Shown here: piece by piece, positions 17,779-28,096 of the stretch
Position numbering within the stretch: the stretch's first letter is position 1
How the letters are laid out: every line of letters begins with the position of its first letter
NCBI GenBank assembly: GCA_963747835.1
Contig: CAVVGO010000005.1
Location: forward strand, 434,001-498,000
Reading direction: 5' to 3'
DNA: 64,000 nucleotides
From: JAJPKK01 sp963747835
Lineage (GTDB): Bacteria; Pseudomonadota; Alphaproteobacteria; Rhizobiales; Xanthobacteraceae
Notes under the pieces: model-generated
Database searches by the model: none
What the model was told of the DNA's origin: nothing
What the model saw: only the letters and a program-made list of their open reading frames with translations
Position numbers and translations under genes: made by a program

Positions 17779-17871
17779 GCTGGCGATCAGCCGGACCGCG
17801 CCCGCAATGTCAATGGAGGTTCGGGATGCTAAAGAGGCCGTTCGTGCTCGATGCTCGATTGCAGGGCCAAG

Positions 17872-18552
17872 ATGATGGATGTGCGTGACGCCGTCGCGTC
17901 CCGGTTCAGTTGCCGGGCTTTCCTCCCGACCGCGGTGCCGCTCGCGACCGTGCGCGACATTGTCGATCGTGCCGGCCGAGCGCCGTCCGGCGGCAACCTA
18001 CAACCGTGGCGGGTCCACGCGCTGGCCGGCGCCCCGCTCGAAGACCTCAAGGCGCGGATTCGCCCGCACGCGCCGACCAATCCGCACGGCGAGGGCGCCG
18101 AGTACCCGGTCTATCCGTCGCCTCTCAAGGAGCCGTATCACGCCCGGCGCCACGAAGTCGGCGCGGCGCTTTATCGCGCCATCGGCATCCCGCGCGAGGA
18201 CCGCCCGGCACGCTATCGCCAATATGCCCGCAATTTCGAGTTCTTCGATGCTCCGGTCGGGCTGTTCTTCTCGATCGACCGTTCGATGGGACCGCCGCAG
18301 TGGGCGGACCTCGGCATGCATGTCCAGACCGTCATGCTGCTCGCCCGCGCCCACGGGCTGCACAGCTGCGGCATCGAGGCCTGGACATCCTGGCACAAGA
18401 CCGTCACGGCCTTCCTCGATCTGCCGCCCGAGCACCTGCTGTTCTGCGGCATGGCGCTCGGTCACGCCGATGAAGAGGCGCCGATCAACCGCTGGCGCTC
18501 GGCGCGCGAGGATGTCGATGGGTTCGCGGTATTCGCCGGATTTGCCGAGTGA
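17872..18552 (+). CDS. Nitroreductase family flavoprotein
   Basis: This protein of about 226 residues matches the nitroreductase fold. It begins DVRDAVASRFSCRAFLPTAV with the typical SRxSxRAF phosphate-binding pattern, followed by RAPSGGNLQPWRV (FMN contact region), ADLGMHVQTVMLLARAHGLH and CGMALGHADEEAPINRWRS. It should bind FMN and reduce nitro-aromatic, quinone or related compounds with NAD(P)H. An upstream ATG at 17851 is in frame but lacks a ribosome-binding site, so I prefer 17872. The gene is divergent from the protease gene and stands alone. Confidence 0.88.
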   Translation: MMDVRDAVASRFSCRAFLPTAVPLATVRDIVDRAGRAPSGGNLQPWRVHALAGAPLEDLKARIRPHAPTNPHGEGAEYPVYPSPLKEPYHARRHEVGAALYRAIGIPREDRPARYRQYARNFEFFDAPVGLFFSIDRSMGPPQWADLGMHVQTVMLLARAHGLHSCGIEAWTSWHKTVTAFLDLPPEHLLFCGMALGHADEEAPINRWRSAREDVDGFAVFAGFAE

Positions 18553-18750
18553 GTGCGACGCCGCAGTGTTGACGCAGTCCCGCTTTATCGGCTTCACCAT
18601 CTTGGCGAAAACGCCTTTTCTCGACGGCGCCCCGATGGCACATTCGCCTGCCGCTGCATATCCTTGACGAATCAATACAGCGAAGCTTGATGCGCCGCGC
18701 CGTCGCCGCTGGAAGCGACGCGCGGGAGCCACCTCACCAAGAGGAAACAC

Positions 18751-19422
18751 ATGCGCCTCCTCGTCGTCGAGGACGATCCTGATCTCAACCGCCAGCTCGC
18801 AACGGCGCTCACCGATGCCGGCTATGTGGTGGACCGCGCCTTCGACGGCGAAGAGGGCCATTACCTCGGCGAGACCGAGCCTTACGACGCCGTGATCCTC
18901 GACATCGGACTGCCCAAGATGGACGGCATTTCGGTGCTGGAGTCGTGGCGGCGGGGCGGGCGCGCCATGCCGGTGCTGCTGCTCACCGCGCGCGACCGCT
19001 GGAGCGACAAGGTGCAAGGCTTCGATGCCGGCGCTGACGATTACGTGGCCAAGCCCTTCCATCTCGAGGAGGTGCTGGCGCGCATCAGGGCGTTGCTGCG
19101 CCGTTCGGTCGGCCACGCCAAGAGCGAGTTCCTGTGCGGCCCGGTGCGGCTCGACAGCCGTACCGGCCGCGTCACGGTTGACGGCACGGCGGTCAAGCTC
19201 ACCTCTCACGAATATCGCCTGCTGTCCTACCTCATGCACCACACCGGCCGGGTGGTCTCGCGTACCGAGCTCGTCGAGCATCTCTACGATCAGGACTTCG
19301 ATCGCGACAGCAATACCATCGAGGTGTTCATCGGCCGCATCCGCAAGAAGCTCGGCGTCGAGATCATCCAGACCGTGCGTGGTCTCGGCTATCTGCTGAC
19401 GCCACCTGCCGATGCGCGCTAA
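18751..19422 (+). CDS. OmpR-family response regulator (PhoP-like)
   Basis: This 223-residue regulator has an N-terminal receiver domain (acidic pair in VVEDDPDLN, phospho-acceptor Asp51 in VILDIGLPKMDG, Lys near ADDYVAKPF) and a C-terminal winged-helix DNA-binding domain (LTSHEYRLLSYLMHH, then VEVFIGRIRKKLG-like sequence). It is closest in pattern to PhoP/QseB-type regulators. The gene has a good ribosome-binding site (AAGAGGAAA), and its end overlaps the kinase gene by 11 bases, so the two are co-translated. It lies just upstream of the ccm genes, an arrangement common in this bacterial group. Confidence 0.93.
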   Translation: MRLLVVEDDPDLNRQLATALTDAGYVVDRAFDGEEGHYLGETEPYDAVILDIGLPKMDGISVLESWRRGGRAMPVLLLTARDRWSDKVQGFDAGADDYVAKPFHLEEVLARIRALLRRSVGHAKSEFLCGPVRLDSRTGRVTVDGTAVKLTSHEYRLLSYLMHHTGRVVSRTELVEHLYDQDFDRDSNTIEVFIGRIRKKLGVEIIQTVRGLGYLLTPPADAR

Positions 19423-20785
19423 CTCCCTCGCGTTCCGGCTGTTCCTGTCCGCGACCGCCTGGACCGTCGTCATCCTGGTGGCGACCGGCATCATTCTGTC
19501 CTCGATCTACCGCGAAGCCTTCGAGCGCTCGTTCGACCGCCGCCTCGGCGTCTATCTGCGCACCCTGGTGGCCGAAGTGGCGGCGCCGGAGCAGTCTGCC
19601 GACCGCGGCGCGCCGACGCTCGGCGAGCCGCTGTTCGAACTGCCGCTGTCGGGCTGGTACTGGCAGATCGCCAAGCTCGGCGTGGCGACGCCCGAGGTGC
19701 GCTCGTCGCGCTCGCTGTGGGATAGCGAGTTGCCGAAGCTCGCCGGCGACGCCGCGACGAGCCTCGACGGCACCAGGCGCGGCTATGTGCCGGGACCCGA
19801 CGAGCAGCGGCTGCGCATGCTTGAGCGCACCGTCGATCTTGGCGAGGATGGCCGCTACCTGATCGTGGTGGCGGGCGATCCACAGGAGATCGAGGACGAA
19901 ATCGGGTACTTCGACCGGGCACTGCTGATCACGTTCGTCATGTTGGCGGTGGTGCTGCTTCTCATCACCATGTTCCAGGTGCGCTTCGGCCTTGCCCCGC
20001 TCAAGCGGATTTCCAAATCGCTGGCGGCGATTCGCGCCGGCACCGCCGAGCGCCTCGAAGGCCGGTTTCCGGTCGAGATCGCGCCGCTTGCCCGCGAGAC
20101 CAATGCGCTGATCGACGCCAACCGCGAGATCGTCGAGCGCGCCCGCACCCATGTGGGCAATCTCGCCCATGCGCTCAAGACGCCATTGTCGGTGGTGGTC
20201 AACGAGGCGGCCGGGCGCCCCGACGATCCGCTCGCCGCCAAAGTGATCGAGCAGGCCGACATCATGCGCGACCAGATCGCCCGTCATCTCGAACGGGCGC
20301 GACTGGCCGCCCGCCTCAAAGTTGTCGGCAGCATCACGGAGGTTGTGCCGGTCGTGGCCGCGCTCACCCGCACCATGGAGAAGATCCACCATCATCGCGG
20401 CATCGCCATCGATCTCGACACGCCGGTTGCGGTAAGCTTTCGCGGCGAGCGTCAGGACCTCGAAGAGATGATCGGCAACCTCGTCGACAATGCGTGCAAA
20501 TGGGCACAGGCGAGGGTCAGCGTCGAGGTGGTCGTCGAGCATGCCGGCGGCGCAGCGGCGCGGCCGATGGTGCGCGTCATTGTCGATGACGACGGCCCCG
20601 GCCTGTCGCCGGCGCAGCGCGACCAGGTGGCGCGACGCGGTCGCAGGCTCGACGAAACCAAGCCGGGCTCCGGGCTCGGCCTGTCGATCGTGATGGAACT
20701 TGCCGGCCTTTATGGCGGCATCCTCCAACTCGGCACCGCCCCGATCGGGGGCCTGCGCGCCGAGCTGGTGCTGCCGGCGGTGTAG
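19412..20785 (+). CDS. PhoQ-like sensor histidine kinase
   Basis: This 457-residue membrane kinase has TM1 near residues 7-27 (LFLSATAWTVVILVATGIIL), a periplasmic sensor domain of about 140 residues and TM2 near 171-190 (LITFVMLAVVLLLITMF). A HAMP-like linker, an H-box of the PhoQ type (NLAHALKTPLSVVV), an N-box (NLVDNACKWA), a G1 box (DDDGPGLSP) and a G2 box (GSGLGLSIV) follow. The sensor domain may detect cations or envelope stress, as in PhoQ, but its acidic patch cannot be judged by eye. It is coupled to the preceding response regulator. Confidence 0.92.
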   Translation: MRANSLAFRLFLSATAWTVVILVATGIILSSIYREAFERSFDRRLGVYLRTLVAEVAAPEQSADRGAPTLGEPLFELPLSGWYWQIAKLGVATPEVRSSRSLWDSELPKLAGDAATSLDGTRRGYVPGPDEQRLRMLERTVDLGEDGRYLIVVAGDPQEIEDEIGYFDRALLITFVMLAVVLLLITMFQVRFGLAPLKRISKSLAAIRAGTAERLEGRFPVEIAPLARETNALIDANREIVERARTHVGNLAHALKTPLSVVVNEAAGRPDDPLAAKVIEQADIMRDQIARHLERARLAARLKVVGSITEVVPVVAALTRTMEKIHHHRGIAIDLDTPVAVSFRGERQDLEEMIGNLVDNACKWAQARVSVEVVVEHAGGAAARPMVRVIVDDDGPGLSPAQRDQVARRGRRLDETKPGSGLGLSIVMELAGLYGGILQLGTAPIGGLRAELVLPAV

Positions 20786-21074
20786 GTGCGTGCCGACGCA
20801 AGTGGGGATCGCAAGTGTTGATGATCTGGAGCGAAAGATTTTGCCATGGCCCTTTCCATGACACTTGCCGCCGTGACCGCGACCAATGGCCCGTCTTCAA
20901 CAATCATTGGCCGGCCTTAATTTCCGCTATGGTATAAACCGGTAACCAACATTTGCGGGGGCGTGTTGGTGGGGCTGCGATCCCATGGCGGATCGCTGTG
21001 TTGTAGCATCTTAGGCGTTGCGGCGCGGCTGCCGGCTGTGTTGTAACCTCTTCCCGAACGGACGACCTCGCACC

Positions 21075-22237
21075 ATGACGATCTGGTTGGTTTTGGCGGT
21101 TATGACGGCCGCGGCGCTCGGCGCCGTGATCTGGCCGCTGGCGCGCTCGCGCTCGCTTCCGGCGGGCGCCAGCGATCTTGCCGTCTACCGCGACCAGCTC
21201 GAGGAGATCGAGCGCGATCGTGTCGACGGCCGGATCGGCCACGACGAGTTCGAGGCGGCACGTGTCGAAGTGTCGCGCCGGCTGCTGTCCGCCGCCAACG
21301 CGGACGGCCGGGCGGCCGGCGAGGCGGCCCCGGGCGGACGCCGGCGCATCACCGCGCTGGTGGTCGCCATGATCGCCATCCCGCTCTTCGCGGCGCCGCT
21401 CTATGCGTTGCTTGGCTCGCCCGATTTGCCCGGGGAGTTCGTCGCCAGCCGCGCCGCGGCCTCAAAGGAGCAAGGTAATTCGGTCGGCGCGCTGATCGCC
21501 CGCATCGAAGCCCACCTCGAAGAGGATCCCGACGACGGTCGCGGCTGGGAAATCCTGGCGCCGATCTACATGCGGCTCGAGCGCTACGACGAGGCCGTCA
21601 AGGCGCGGCAAAATGCGCTCAGGCTGCTTGGCGCAACCGCGGCCCGCGAGGTCGACCTCGGCGAGGCCCTGACGGCGGATGCCGGCGGCACCATCACCCC
21701 CGACGCCAAAGCCGCATTCGATCGTGCCCTCGCGATCGACGCCAACGATTTCAAGGCGATGTTCTACCTGGGGCTCGCCGCTGAACAGGACGGCCGAAAC
21801 GCCGATGCCGCCCTCATCTGGCGCGGCCTGATTGCCAGGGCGCCGGCGGACGCGCCGTGGCTTGCGGTGGTGCGGCAATCCCTGGCGCGGGTTGAGAGCC
21901 CGGCCGCAGAGACCGCCCCCGCGATGGCCTTGGCAACGCCCCCGGCAACGGCCCCATCTGGCCCCCGCCAGGAAGACATCGCCGCCGCTGGCGAAATGAG
22001 TCCCGACCAGCGCAACCAGATGATACGTGGCATGGTGGAACGGTTGGCGACGAAACCTCCACCAGGACGGCACCGACGTCGACGGTTGGCTGCGGCTATT
22101 GCGCGCGTATATGGTTCTGGGCGACCGTGATAAGGCAAAGGCGGCAGCCGGCGAGGCGCGTTCCGCGCTTGCCGGCGAGCCGGAAAAGCTGCGGCTCCTC
22201 GATCGAGGGCATCAAGAATCTCGGCGTCGAGGGTTAG
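21075..22237 (+). CDS. ccmI: Cytochrome c maturation protein CcmI (CycH), frameshifted near 3' end
   Basis: CcmI chaperones apocytochrome c to the haem ligation complex. The protein starts MTIWLVLAVMTAAALGAVIW (TM1), has the characteristic VYRDQLEEIERDRVDGRIG segment and a second TM (ITALVVAMIAIPLFAAPLYA). A periplasmic TPR region follows (GRGWEILAPIYMRLERYDEA, AIDANDFKAMFYLGLAAEQ). The first frame ends in random sequence after MIRGMVERLAT. The real C-terminus (DGTDVDGWLRLLRAYMVLG) continues in another frame from about 22052, and one more base removed near 22204 gives the natural end LGVEG at 22237. Two indels are therefore needed to restore the gene. It is first in the ccmIEFH operon. Confidence 0.85.
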
Positions 22238-22252
22238 GGAGAGGTTAAGGCG

Positions 22253-22754
22253 ATGACGCGCAAGCAGCGCCGCTTGACCATGATCGCCGGAGGTGTCGGC
22301 GTGCTTGGCGTCGCCGTCTCCTGGTGCTGTTCGCCATGAAGGATTCCATCGTCTTCTTCAATTCGCCGACCGACGTGACCGAAAAGCATGTCCGCCGGGC
22401 GCGCGGATCCGGCTCGGCGGGCTTGTGTCGCCGGGCAGCGTCGTGCGCGGCGACAAGTTGTTGGTCCGCTTCGAGATGAGCGACGGCAACCGCGCCATCC
22501 CGGTCACCTATCAGGGCATCCTGCCGGACCTGTTCCGCGAGGGGCAGGGGATCGTGGCAGAAGGTGCGCTCGACGCCGCCGGCGTATTCAAGGCCGACAA
22601 CGTGCTCGCCAAGCACGACGAGACCTACATGCCGAAGGAAGTCGCCGAAGCCTTGAAGAAGCAGGGGCACTGGAAGGACGCGTACGGGGAAAAGGAGCCA
22701 TGCGGCAATGAATATCTGCGTGGCTGTCATCTGTGCGACGATCTGCGGACGTAG
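22253..22754 (+). CDS. ccmE: Cytochrome c maturation haem chaperone CcmE (CycJ), frameshifted
   Basis: CcmE carries haem covalently in the periplasm. The start MTRKQRRLTMIAGGVGVLG with its membrane anchor is in one frame. After a break near 22320 the protein continues as FAMKDSIVFFNSPTDVTEKH, and after another near 22395 as ARIRLGGLVSPGSVVRGDK. The haem-binding histidine lies in LAKHDETYMPKEVAEALKK. Both breaks are consistent with a lost C or G in a GC run. The last dozen or so residues before the stop at 22754 do not resemble the family, so the true end may be up to 50 bases earlier. Confidence 0.85.
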
Positions 22755-22758
22755 CCCA

Positions 22759-24741
22759 ATGATTGCGGAAGTAGGCCATTACGCACTGTGCTGGCGCTGG
22801 CGCTGGCGCTGATCCAGTCGAGTGTGTGCCGCTCTATGGCGCGCGCACCGGGACGCGCCCTGATGGCTGTCGCCGAGCCGACCGCGATCGTTCAGTTCGG
22901 CTTCGTTGCGCTCTCCTTCGCCATGCTGGTCACGTGCTACGTCACCTCCGACTTCTCGGTGCGCAACGTTTTCGAGAACTCGCACTCGGCGATGCCGCTC
23001 ATCTACAAGTTCACCAGCACCTGGGGCAATCATGAAGGCTCGATGCTGCTGTGGGTGTTGATCCTGGCGCTGTTCGGCGCGCTCGTCGCGGCGTTCGCCA
23101 ACAACGTTCCGCGCTCTCTCAAGGCGACCGTCTTGTCGGTGCAGGCCTGGATCGCGGCGACCTTCTATCTCTTCATCCTGATGACCTCCAATCCGTTCCT
23201 GCGCTTTGCCCAGGCGCCCTTAGAAGGCCGCGACCTCAATCCGGTACTGCAGGATCTCGGCCTCGCCATCCATCCGCCGCTGCTCTATCTCGGCTATGTG
23301 GGCTTCTCGATCTCGTTCTCCTTCGCGATCGCGGCCCTGATCGAGGGCCGCATCGACGCCGCCTGGGCGCGCTGGGTGCGGCCATGGATGCTCGCCGCCT
23401 GGATGTGCCTGACGCTCGGCATCGCGATGGGCTCGTACTGGGCCTATTACGAGCTCGGCTGGGGCGGCTGGTGGTTCTGGGACCCGGTCGAGAACGCTTC
23501 GCTCATGCCGTGGCTCGCTCGGCACCGCGCTCCTGCATTCCGCCGTGGTGATGGAAAAGCGCGAGGCGCTGAAGATCTGGACCATCCTGCTCTCGATCCT
23601 CACCTTCTCGCTGTCGCTGATCGGCACGTTCCTGGTGCGCTCGGGCGTGCTCACGTCGGTCCATGCCTTCGCGTCCGATCCGTTGCGCGGCATTTTCATC
23701 CTCGCGATCCTCGTCCTGTTCATCGGCGGCGGGCTCGACGCTGTTCGCGTTCCGGGCGCCGATGCTGCGCCAGGGCGGGCTGTTCGCGCCGATCTCGCGT
23801 GAAGGCGCGCTTGTGTTCAACAACCTGTTCCTGACCACGGCGTGCGCTACGGTCTTCGTCGGCACGCTCTATCCGCTGGCGCTCGAGGCGCTCACCGGCG
23901 ACAAGATTTCGGTCGGCCCGCCGTTCTTCAATGCGACGTTCGGGCCGCTGTTCGCTTCGCTCCTCGTCGCGGTGCCGTTCGGGCCGTTGCTGGCCTGGAA
24001 GCGCGGCGATCTCGGCGGCCGTCGCCCAGCGCCTCTCCGGCGCCTTCGTGGTGGCGTTGATCGGCATTGCGGCGACCTTCGTGCTCGAAGGCCGTCCGTG
24101 CTCGCGCCGTTCGGCATCGGGCTCGCGTTGTTCGTCATCGCCGGTGCCATGACCGACATCGTGGAACGCACCGGGCTGTTGCGCACGCCGCTGTCGACGT
24201 GGTGCGCCGCGCTCGCGGGCTGCCGCGCTCGGCCTGGGGCACCGCGTTCGCCCATCTCGGCCTTGGCATCACGCTTGCTCGGCATCGTCGGCGAGACCCA
24301 GTGGGGTGCCGAGCGCATCGTTTCGCTCAAGCCCGGCGAAAAGATCGCACATCCGCAATTACGACCTCACCTTCGACCGTACCGTCAATCGCACGGTCCG
24401 AACTACACCGAGCTTGCCGCCGTCTTCACGGTGCGCCGGCACGGCGAGGTCGTCGGCGTGTTGGAGCCGTCCAAGCGCACCTTCGTCGGCGCGCGGCACC
24501 GCCACGACGGAATCGGCCCTGATGGCGCGCGGCGCGAGCCAGCTTTATCTGTCGCTCGGCGACATCAACCCGGACGGCTCGGTCGGCGATCCGGCTCTAT
24601 TACAAGCCGCTGGTGCTGCTGATCTGGCTCGGTTGCGTGGTGATGTTCATCGGCGGGGCGTTCTCGCTGTCGGATCGGCGCCTGCGCGTCGGCGCGCCAA
24701 AGCCGGCGCGGCTGCGGACCGCCATGGCGCCGGCGGAGTGA
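22759..24741 (+). CDS. ccmF: Haem lyase subunit CcmF (CycK), heavily frameshifted
   Basis: CcmF forms the haem ligation complex with CcmH and CcmI in the inner membrane. The natural start MIAEVGHYAL is at 22759. A missing G near 22789 moves the reading to the frame with LALALALIQSS. Clear landmarks are FTSTWGNHEGSMLLWVL, the haem-binding WWD signature GWGGWWFWDPVENASLMPW, and SLIGTFLVRSGVLTSVHAFA. Further breaks occur near 22828, 22862, 23515, 23740, 24020, 24100, 24220, 24350, 24490 and 24590. Corrected length is about 660 residues, normal for the family. The gene ends at a TGA (24739-24741) after MAPAE. The intact domain order argues for sequence error, not a dead gene. Confidence 0.85.
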
Positions 24742-24747
24742 TTGGCG

Positions 24748-25265
24748 ATGATGTGGCACCGCATGCGCTGGGCTGCTTCGGCGCGTTCAGCTCGGTTGGC
24801 GACCGTGGCGGTTTGCCTTGCTGGCGCTCACGCTCGTCGCGGCCCATCCCGCTGCGGCGGTCCAGCCCGATGAAATCCTCAAGGACCCGGTGCTTGGAGG
24901 CGCGTGCCCGCGTGCTGTCACGCGAATTGCGCTGCATGGTGTGCCAGAACCAGTCGATCGATGATTCCGAGGCGCCGCTCGCCCGCGACCTGCGCATCCT
25001 GGTGCGTGAGCGGCTGACGTGCGGGCGACAGCGATCCTCAGGTGGTGGATTTCCTGGTCGCCCGCTACGGCGAGTTCGTGTTGCTCAAGCCGCGCTTCGA
25101 ATGGCATACCGCGGTGCTGTGGCTTACGCCGGTGGCGGCGCTCCTCGCCGGCGCGATTGCCATGTTTGCCGCGCTCAGGCGCCGCCGCGTTGCGGCCGCC
25201 GGCATCACGCCCTTAACGCGGACGAGGAGCGGCGGCTCGCTGAAATGATCGACCGGCCGGTTTGA
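24748..25265 (+). CDS. ccmH: Cytochrome c maturation protein CcmH (CycL), frameshifted
   Basis: CcmH is a membrane-anchored thiol protein that reduces apocytochrome c for haem attachment. The diagnostic LRCMVCQNQSIDDSEAPLA with its RCxxC redox pair is present, followed by DLRILVRERLT, VVDFLVARYGEFVLLKPRF and a TM helix (LWLTPVAALLAGAIAMFAAL). The signal-peptide region (ALLALTLVAAHPAAA), the domain core and the C-terminus (LNADEERRLAEMIDRPV) are in three different frames. Breaks are near 24812, 24890, 25016 and 25213. The start at 24748 follows the ccmF stop by six bases. Confidence 0.85.
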
Positions 25266-25563
25266 CGGCGATTGCGTCGCTGCCGGCGCGGCGTCGCCGA
25301 AATCGCCGGCATCGCGAATCAAGTACTACCGCGCCTTGCTTACTCTCGAGACTAAGACTTCATGGCCGGATCGGATGTCACCGCGAAGGCCCTTGCGACG
25401 CTCATGTGCGGGCTATAACCGTTTGTTTTCAAATGCGTAATCAACGCCGTTCGCAGGTTACCAAAGTTTAATCGCCCGTACAGCATGCGGAAAGGCGGCG
25501 CCCACCATCTTGGGCGGCAACAGCGCTTGGGCGCTTTTCTTGAATCTGAATGGAGCCTCCATA

Positions 25564-27137
25564 ATGAATACGAGCGCACCTCGTTCTGCGCGGGCTTCGA
25601 TATTTTCCAAGCGCGGCTGATTCTCCTCGCCACCGTCGCCGGTCTCGGCACCGGCGTGATCGCTGTCGGATCTCGGTCTAGCGCCGAAGTCGGCCCGCGA
25701 CGTGCTGTTTACCCCGGCCTATGCTCAGACGCAGAACTGTCCAGCGTCCGGTCGGTTTTGCCGACATCGTTGAGAAGGTGAAGCCGGCCGTCATCTCGGT
25801 CAAGGTCAAGGTCAATGCGGGCGGCAACAATCTGACCCTCAATGAAGACAATCCGCTGCGCGGATCGCCGTTCGAGGATTTCTTCCGCCGTTTCGGCTCG
25901 CCCGACGGCGGCCAGCGCTTTGGCGATCGTCGCCGGCGCATCGGACGACCGCGAGCCGCGGACGTCGCTCCGCAGCGCCGGCAATACACCATGGGCCAGG
26001 GCTCGGGCTTCTTCATTTCGGCTGACGGCTATGCGGTGACCAACAACCACGTGGTCGAAAAGGCCGAGCATGTCGACGTGACGACCGATGATGGCAAGAC
26101 CTACACCGCCAAGGTGATCGGCACCGATGCCCGCACCGACGTGGCGCTGATCAAGGTCGAGGGCACGAACGACTTTCCGTTCGTGCATCTCTCGGACAAG
26201 AGCCCGCGCATCGGCGACTGGGTTCTGGCGGTCGGCAATCCGTTCGGCCTCGGCGGCACCGTGACGGCCGGCATCGTCTCGGCGCGCGGCCGCGACATCG
26301 GCGCCGGCCCCTATGACGACTTCATCCAGATCGATGCGGCCGTCAACAAGGGCAATTCTGGCGGCCCGACCTTCGACATCGACGGCAACGTGATCGGCGT
26401 CAATACCGCGATCTTCTCGCCGTCCGGCGGCAATGTCGGCATCGCCTTCGACATTCCGGCCGACACCGTCAAGACGGTGGTGGCCCAGTTGAAGGATCAC
26501 GGCGCCGTCACCCGCGGATGGATCGGCGTGCAAATCCAGCCGGTCACCGCGGAGATCGCCGACAGCCTCGGACTGAAGACCGCGCAAGGCGCCCTCGTCG
26601 CCGAGCCGCAATCCGGCAGCCCTGCCCAGAAGGCCGGCATCAAGGCGGGTGACGTGATCGTCTCGGTCAACGGCGAGCCTGTGGCCGATGCCCGCAACCT
26701 CGCCCGCCGCATCGCCGCATGGCGCCCGGCACTTCGGTCAAGCTCGGCGTCATCCGCAGCGGCAAGGAGACCGACCATGACGCTGACCCTCGGCGAACTG
26801 CCGAAGGAGCGGCAGGCGCGGGCCACGAGCCGAAGAGGAACGACGAGCCAGCCCGGTGCGGCCGAGGTGCCGAAGCTCGGTCTGTCGCTGGCGCCGGCCC
26901 GCAACGGCGGCGACGGCGTCGTGGTGACGCAGGTCGATCCGAACGGCGACCGCCGAGCGACCGTTTCCAGACCGGCGACGTCATTCTCGACGTCAACGGC
27001 AAGCAGGTTTCTTCGCCGGCCGACGTTCGCAAGGCGGTGACCGATGCCGCAGAGCGGCGGCAAGCGAAGCGTGTTGATGCGGGTGAAGTCCGAACCAGGG
27101 AACGCGTTTCGTCGCGGTTCCGCTCGGCAACGCCTGA
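25564..27137 (+). CDS. degP: DegP/HtrA periplasmic serine protease, frameshifted
   Basis: The gene encodes a Do-like protease that degrades or refolds damaged envelope proteins. Its N-terminus (MNTSAPRSARASIFSKR and a signal-anchor LILLATVAGLGTGVIA) is split by breaks near 25612, 25673 and 25737. The protease domain is intact: His in AVTNNHVVEKAEHV, Asp in RTDVALIKVEG and Ser in NKGNSGGPTFDIDG. PDZ1 starts at GWIGVQIQPVTAEI. A break near 26718 leads to PDZ2 in another frame (KLGLSLAPARNGGDGVVV, then FQTGDVILDVNGKQVSSPAD), and later ones near 26790, 26955 and 27055 precede the natural end RFVAVPLGNA at 27137. It follows the ccm genes, as in related bacteria. Confidence 0.88.
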
Positions 27138-27195
27138 ACGGAAAATGGGGCCCGCCGCTCGTATTCGTCGCCCCCCAGAGCGGTGCGGCTCCGTC

Positions 27196-27219
27196 GGGGA
27201 CGGGCTTCGGCCCGTCCCC
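27196..27219 (+). terminator. Perfect 10-bp hairpin with TTCG loop downstream of degP
   Basis: A stem of ten G/C-rich pairs (GGGGACGGGC / GCCCGTCCCC) closes a TTCG tetraloop, one of the most stable RNA loops. There is no T run after it, so it may act as an mRNA 3' stabiliser or as part of a two-hairpin terminator with the next element. Confidence 0.6.
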
Positions 27220-27280
27220 ACTATGAAAAGAGGAACCAGAGAGCCCGGCATCCATCGCCCCCGCTGGGATCTATGGTGGA

Positions 27281-27315
27281 GGGGCGGCAGGGCAACCTGC
27301 CGCCCCTTCTTTTTT
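27281..27315 (+). terminator. Rho-independent terminator downstream of degP
   Basis: A perfect 11-bp stem (27281-27291 with 27296-27306) closes a GCAA tetraloop and is followed by TTCTTTTTT. This is the clearest intrinsic terminator in the window. It separates the ccm-degP block from the downstream two-component genes. Confidence 0.9.
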
Positions 27316-27408
27316 GGACGAATTCCAGCTTCGCGACCAGGGTTTCGATACAATGAACGACGCAGCCCTAGGTGAATTGTTCACAGCCCGGCGTCCGACA
27401 CGGTGACG

Positions 27409-28096
27409 ATGCAATGCGTTTGCTTGATCATCGAGGACGATCGCGAAGCCGCCGAATACCTCGTCAAGGCGTTCCGCGAGGTCGGCCATGTTGCCGATCA
27501 CGCCGCGAGACGGCGAGGAGGGCCTGGCGCTCGCGCTTGAGGGCGGCTACGACGTCCTCATCGTCGATCGCATGTTGCCCAAGCTCGACGGTCTGGCGGT
27601 AATCGGCCGCTTGCGAGCCAAGAACATCACGACCCCGGTGCTGATCCTGTCCGCTCTCGGCGCGGTCGATGACCGGGTCAGGGGGTTGCGCTCGGGTGGC
27701 GATGACTATCTTCCCAAGCCTTATTCATTTGCCGAACTGCTGGCCCGTATCGAAGTGCTGGCGCGCCGCCATGTCGGGCGCGGCGAGGAGACCCAGTACC
27801 GGGTCGGCGACCTCGAACTCGACCGCCTGTCGCATCGCGTGGTTCGCGGCAAGGAGGAAATCCTGCTGCAGCCGCGGGAATTCCGGCTGCTGGAATATCT
27901 CATGAAGCACGCCGGCCAGGTGGTGACCCGCACCATGCTGCTGGAGAACGTCTGGGACTACCATTTCGACCCGCAGACCAACGTCATCGACGTGCATATA
28001 TCGCGGTTGCGATCTAAGATCGACAAAGGATTCGCGCAGCCGCTGCTGCATACGGTGCGCGGGGCAGGATATATGATCCGTGACGGCGCTCGGTAA
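27409..28096 (+). CDS. OmpR-family response regulator, one frameshift
   Basis: The reconstructed protein is about 228 residues. It begins MQCVCLIIEDDREAAEYLVK, breaks near 27508, and continues as the receiver core with phospho-acceptor Asp at about residue 53 (VLIVDRMLPKLDG) and GGDDYLPKPYSFAELLARI. A winged-helix DNA-binding domain follows (LLQPREFRLLEYLMKHAGQ, then VIDVHISRLRSKIDKGF). It overlaps the kinase gene by 17 bases. The degP / regulator / kinase / glnE order is typical of the Hyphomicrobiales, and control of envelope stress genes is a reasonable inference. Confidence 0.88.
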
